Source of the DNA: Pezizomycotina sp. ARF18
Lineage: Eukaryota; Ascomycota
Assembly (NCBI GenBank): GCA_002224055.1
Contig: AZLU01000045.1
Location: forward strand, 1-64,000
DNA: 64,000 bases
Direction of reading: 5' to 3'
A program made the translations under genes and the position numbers. Below are positions 61,690 to 64,000 of the stretch, one piece after another (position 1 is the first letter of the stretch; every line of letters starts with the position of its first letter). The notes beneath the pieces were generated by a model. It was not told the DNA's origin and did no database searches. It saw nothing but the letters and a program-made list of their open reading frames with translations.

Positions 61690-63256
61690 GGCGGCGACGG
61701 TTTCTGGTTCCTTTCTCGGCTTTGTCCTTTAGAGATCCGTTCGGAGCCTCCTCTTATCGTACAAAAGGGTCAAATATAGAAGGCGGATCCTCGGCGCTAC
61801 TCGTAGTTAACTGTTTTTGTTCGCTCCGTTTCGCTAGGTGCTGAGATTAACAGAAATGATCAAGGCTTCTGAATGAACGAGATGAAACCGAGCTCCAGGA
61901 AGACGCGTTCTGTAGCTGATGAATGACGTGTATGATATGACGGTGCTTTCGAATTTAATCTATTCGACACAAAAATCGCGAGGAAAAATGACACGAACGA
62001 ACTGAAACCCAAGGCAGATTATTTAACGAGAGAGATAGACGAACGCCCTGAAAAAAAAAATGAACAGTATGATATTTACGAGAAGACTTTTCTAGGCATG
62101 AGCTTCGTAAGTGCTGCTGGACATGACCCGAAGAGTCTGAATAGAGTCAGTATCAGTAGATAAAGGTACGGGTTATCGTCAAGGGGAGGCAGTAGTGTTG
62201 TTGAGGATTTTTTGGATTAAATTTCTATGGGGGGAAGAGGGAAAGGGCGAGGGAACAGAAGAGGAAGAGGGAGAGGAAAAAGAAAGAAAAAAGGGCAAAA
62301 TCGGCGGTTGAGATGAAATTTGCTGCAAGGTGAGGCGCATGCAACACCTTGAGGGGGAAACTAATACAAGTTAAACTTATCGGGGCAACTGCCACTATTC
62401 AGGGTTCGGAGTAAAATTTATAAAGGTACCTCGGTAGTAAATACCGCATGGATGTACATGTTTCAGTTTTGCCCGCCCAAAAAAAGGTACCGAAAATATA
62501 TTCACCATGAACAGAAGTGATGAACGGTCACCGCAGAGCAAGTTATAATAGACTATTCATTACTAGGAATGAATCGCAAAAAGAAAAAAAAAAAAAGAAA
62601 GAGGAATGTCGTAAATTGGTGTGGGGTGCGTATATCGTTGAATACCAAACGCGGCAAGGGCTTTCGGATCAGATGATGAAATTACCACACGTGTATCCTT
62701 AGTTTTCACCACAGTAAAGTGTCAAAAATTCCTGAGGGGACAATATATATATTCACACTTTGTCCTCGAATGCAAAAGCTCATGTGTACAGTCTGATAGG
62801 AGGAGCTAGTTATAAAGTACACAGTTATAAAGTACACGATACTTTTCACAGCTGCATAGTCTTGGCCGATTCAGAAATAAACGTTAGTAATGAGCAGTTA
62901 GCTTGGAAATCTTTGATCGTCATTGTTTCAAGTTCTCGATAATGGGACGATCTGTGAGATCATGGCGCTTTGTCATATCACTCTTTCGCGATAGCAACTA
63001 TGTAAATCCCCATAATGATATTTTGTATGATCTATTGAAACTAGTGAGCAAACCAATCCCGTACGAGGAGGAAGAGTATGCGCCTAAAAGAGAATATTCC
63101 TCATCCTGAAGACTTCGGTTATCAATGTTAACCGCTATTAGACGCTTCTTGCTGCATATGACCGAGGAGGTTGATCGAATTAATGCATGCTTTTGGAGAG
63201 AAAGGCTCGGCTCGCGGTGGTATACAAGTCATATTTATCCAGTATTGATCAGGGCG
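61690..63256. other. Intergenic region between kinesin and RPN10
   Basis: Contains the kinesin promoter and leader and the RPN10 3' region. A purine-rich stretch lies at about 62225-62300, and a repeated word TATAAAGTACAC occurs twice at about 62811-62839. No gene was recognised in either strand. Confidence 0.5.
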
Positions 63257-64000
63257 TTATGCCGTATCCATCTTATCGTCTTCGTCTTGCTTCTTGTCCT
63301 TGTCTTCAGACCTGTCCTTCCCAAGGAGTGGCGTGCTTTCGTCTTCTTCCTTGACACTTCCGAGAGCTTCGATGCCCGCCTCTGCCTTCTCCTTGGCTTC
63401 CCTTTCCTTCCTTTCTTTCTCCTGACGGGCATTTTCGTCCTCCAAACTCATCCGCAGAGCAAGGGCCAGCTCCGGATCCAGATGAGGGTCGACTCCGAAC
63501 TCAAATCCACCGGCGCGGCTGCTTCCACCTCCAATCTCATCCCCTCCCTCACCTCCACCTCCCATGCCACCGTCTTCGCCTAAGATCGGTGTAGTGACAA
63601 GCTGATCACTGAGCAGATGAGGGCCAGGAGGGATCGTAGCGATATGGGAATTCTCGGAGGAGTTGATATTCTCGATGAAAGCATTTAGTTTCGAAGTGTT
63701 CTGGTCTGTCTCGCCAAAGTTCACAAGTCCACGGCTATATTGTTCTTCTTCAGCTTCTTAGCGAGCTTTACGAGGTCCTTTTCGCTCTCCTGTATGGGCG
63801 ATCCCACGAAAGCAATTATCCGTTGTCGTTGTGACTTGTTCTGACGGTGCTTCAAGGCGAGCTGTATCGAAGAAGAGAGATGCGAGAGAAAAAAACGGGT
63901 TAGTTTCAAGTTAGTTATATAATTTACATGGGAATCGTATTGACGTACACCTGCAACCTGAAGACCAACGGCAAGATGGCTGTTTCCCCCTATCTTCGTG
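63257..64000 (-). CDS. RPN10: Proteasome ubiquitin receptor Rpn10, 5' part outside window
   Basis: Subunit of the 19S regulatory particle that captures polyubiquitinated substrates. The window holds the 3' two thirds of the gene. From the right edge: [13 protein letters not shown] of the VWA domain, an intron (63862-63950), [20 protein letters not shown] with [40 protein letters not shown] and [14 protein letters not shown] Gly/Glu-rich linker leads to the ubiquitin-interacting motif [20 protein letters not shown] and an acidic/Lys-rich tail ending KMDTA at 63257. One base appears to be missing near the splice junction at 63861 and the exon junction near 63724 shifts frame. The start codon lies beyond position 64000. 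Confidence 0.9.

Noticed and set aside
1-64000. CRISPR arrays, operons, ribosome-binding sites or phage-type modules
   Set aside because: The window is eukaryotic nuclear DNA with spliceosomal introns; no regularly spaced direct repeats were seen.

Overview
The window looks like nuclear DNA of a filamentous ascomycete (Pezizomycotina). Genes are split by short introns with GT..AG ends and CTAAC/ACTAAY-like branch sites. The gene set is fungal: a Rim15 kinase with a C-terminal receiver domain, an UncA-type kinesin-3, RNA1, TFG2, RPN10, COX17, ALG6 and a Red5/ZC3H3 zinc-finger protein. A decayed LTR retroelement lies among them. Gene density is low (11 supported genes in 64 kb) and intergenic DNA is full of long poly(A)/poly(T) runs. 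An early-diverging or repeat-rich lineage is possible, but the species cannot be named from this sequence.

Layout. 1-5.96 kb: no supportable gene. 5.96-14.65 kb: a compact cluster with RED5 (minus), ALG6 (plus), COX17 (minus), RNA1 (minus) and a coiled-coil protein (plus). RED5/ALG6 and RNA1/coiled-coil are head-to-head pairs; ALG6/COX17 are tail-to-tail. 15.96-17.3 kb: an F-box protein (minus). 20.98-22.36 kb: TFG2 (plus) behind a long pyrimidine-rich leader. About 23-30.4 kb: a dead retroelement island with a retropepsin remnant. 30.67-32.95 kb: a Sel1-repeat protein resembling Nif1/Dsf2 (minus). 35.69-42.28 kb: RIM15 (minus). 42.3-56.1 kb: a gene desert with microsatellites, homopolymers, one orphan ORF and an AT-rich block that may be a second relic. 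56.12-61.69 kb: kinesin-3 uncA/UNC-104 (minus). 63.26 kb to the right edge: RPN10 (minus), cut by the window.

The genes do not form one pathway. They are mostly housekeeping functions: nuclear RNA surveillance (Red5), N-glycan assembly (Alg6), copper delivery to cytochrome oxidase (Cox17), Ran GTPase cycling (Rna1), RNA polymerase II initiation (TFIIF), nutrient and quiescence signalling (Rim15), vesicle transport (UncA) and proteasome substrate capture (Rpn10).

An important caveat is that almost every conserved gene is interrupted by single-base shifts that move a family-typical protein from one frame to another. Most look like missing bases and at least one looks like an extra base. Because the affected genes are so varied and several are normally essential, I read this as assembly error and not gene death. 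CDS limits are therefore given as whole-gene spans. I found no convincing undescribed system. The strongest leads are the Rim15 receiver domain with Glu at the phospho-acceptor position, the long Rim15 tail, the micro-exon Sel1 gene, the palindromic E-box in the RED5/ALG6 promoter and the large desert.
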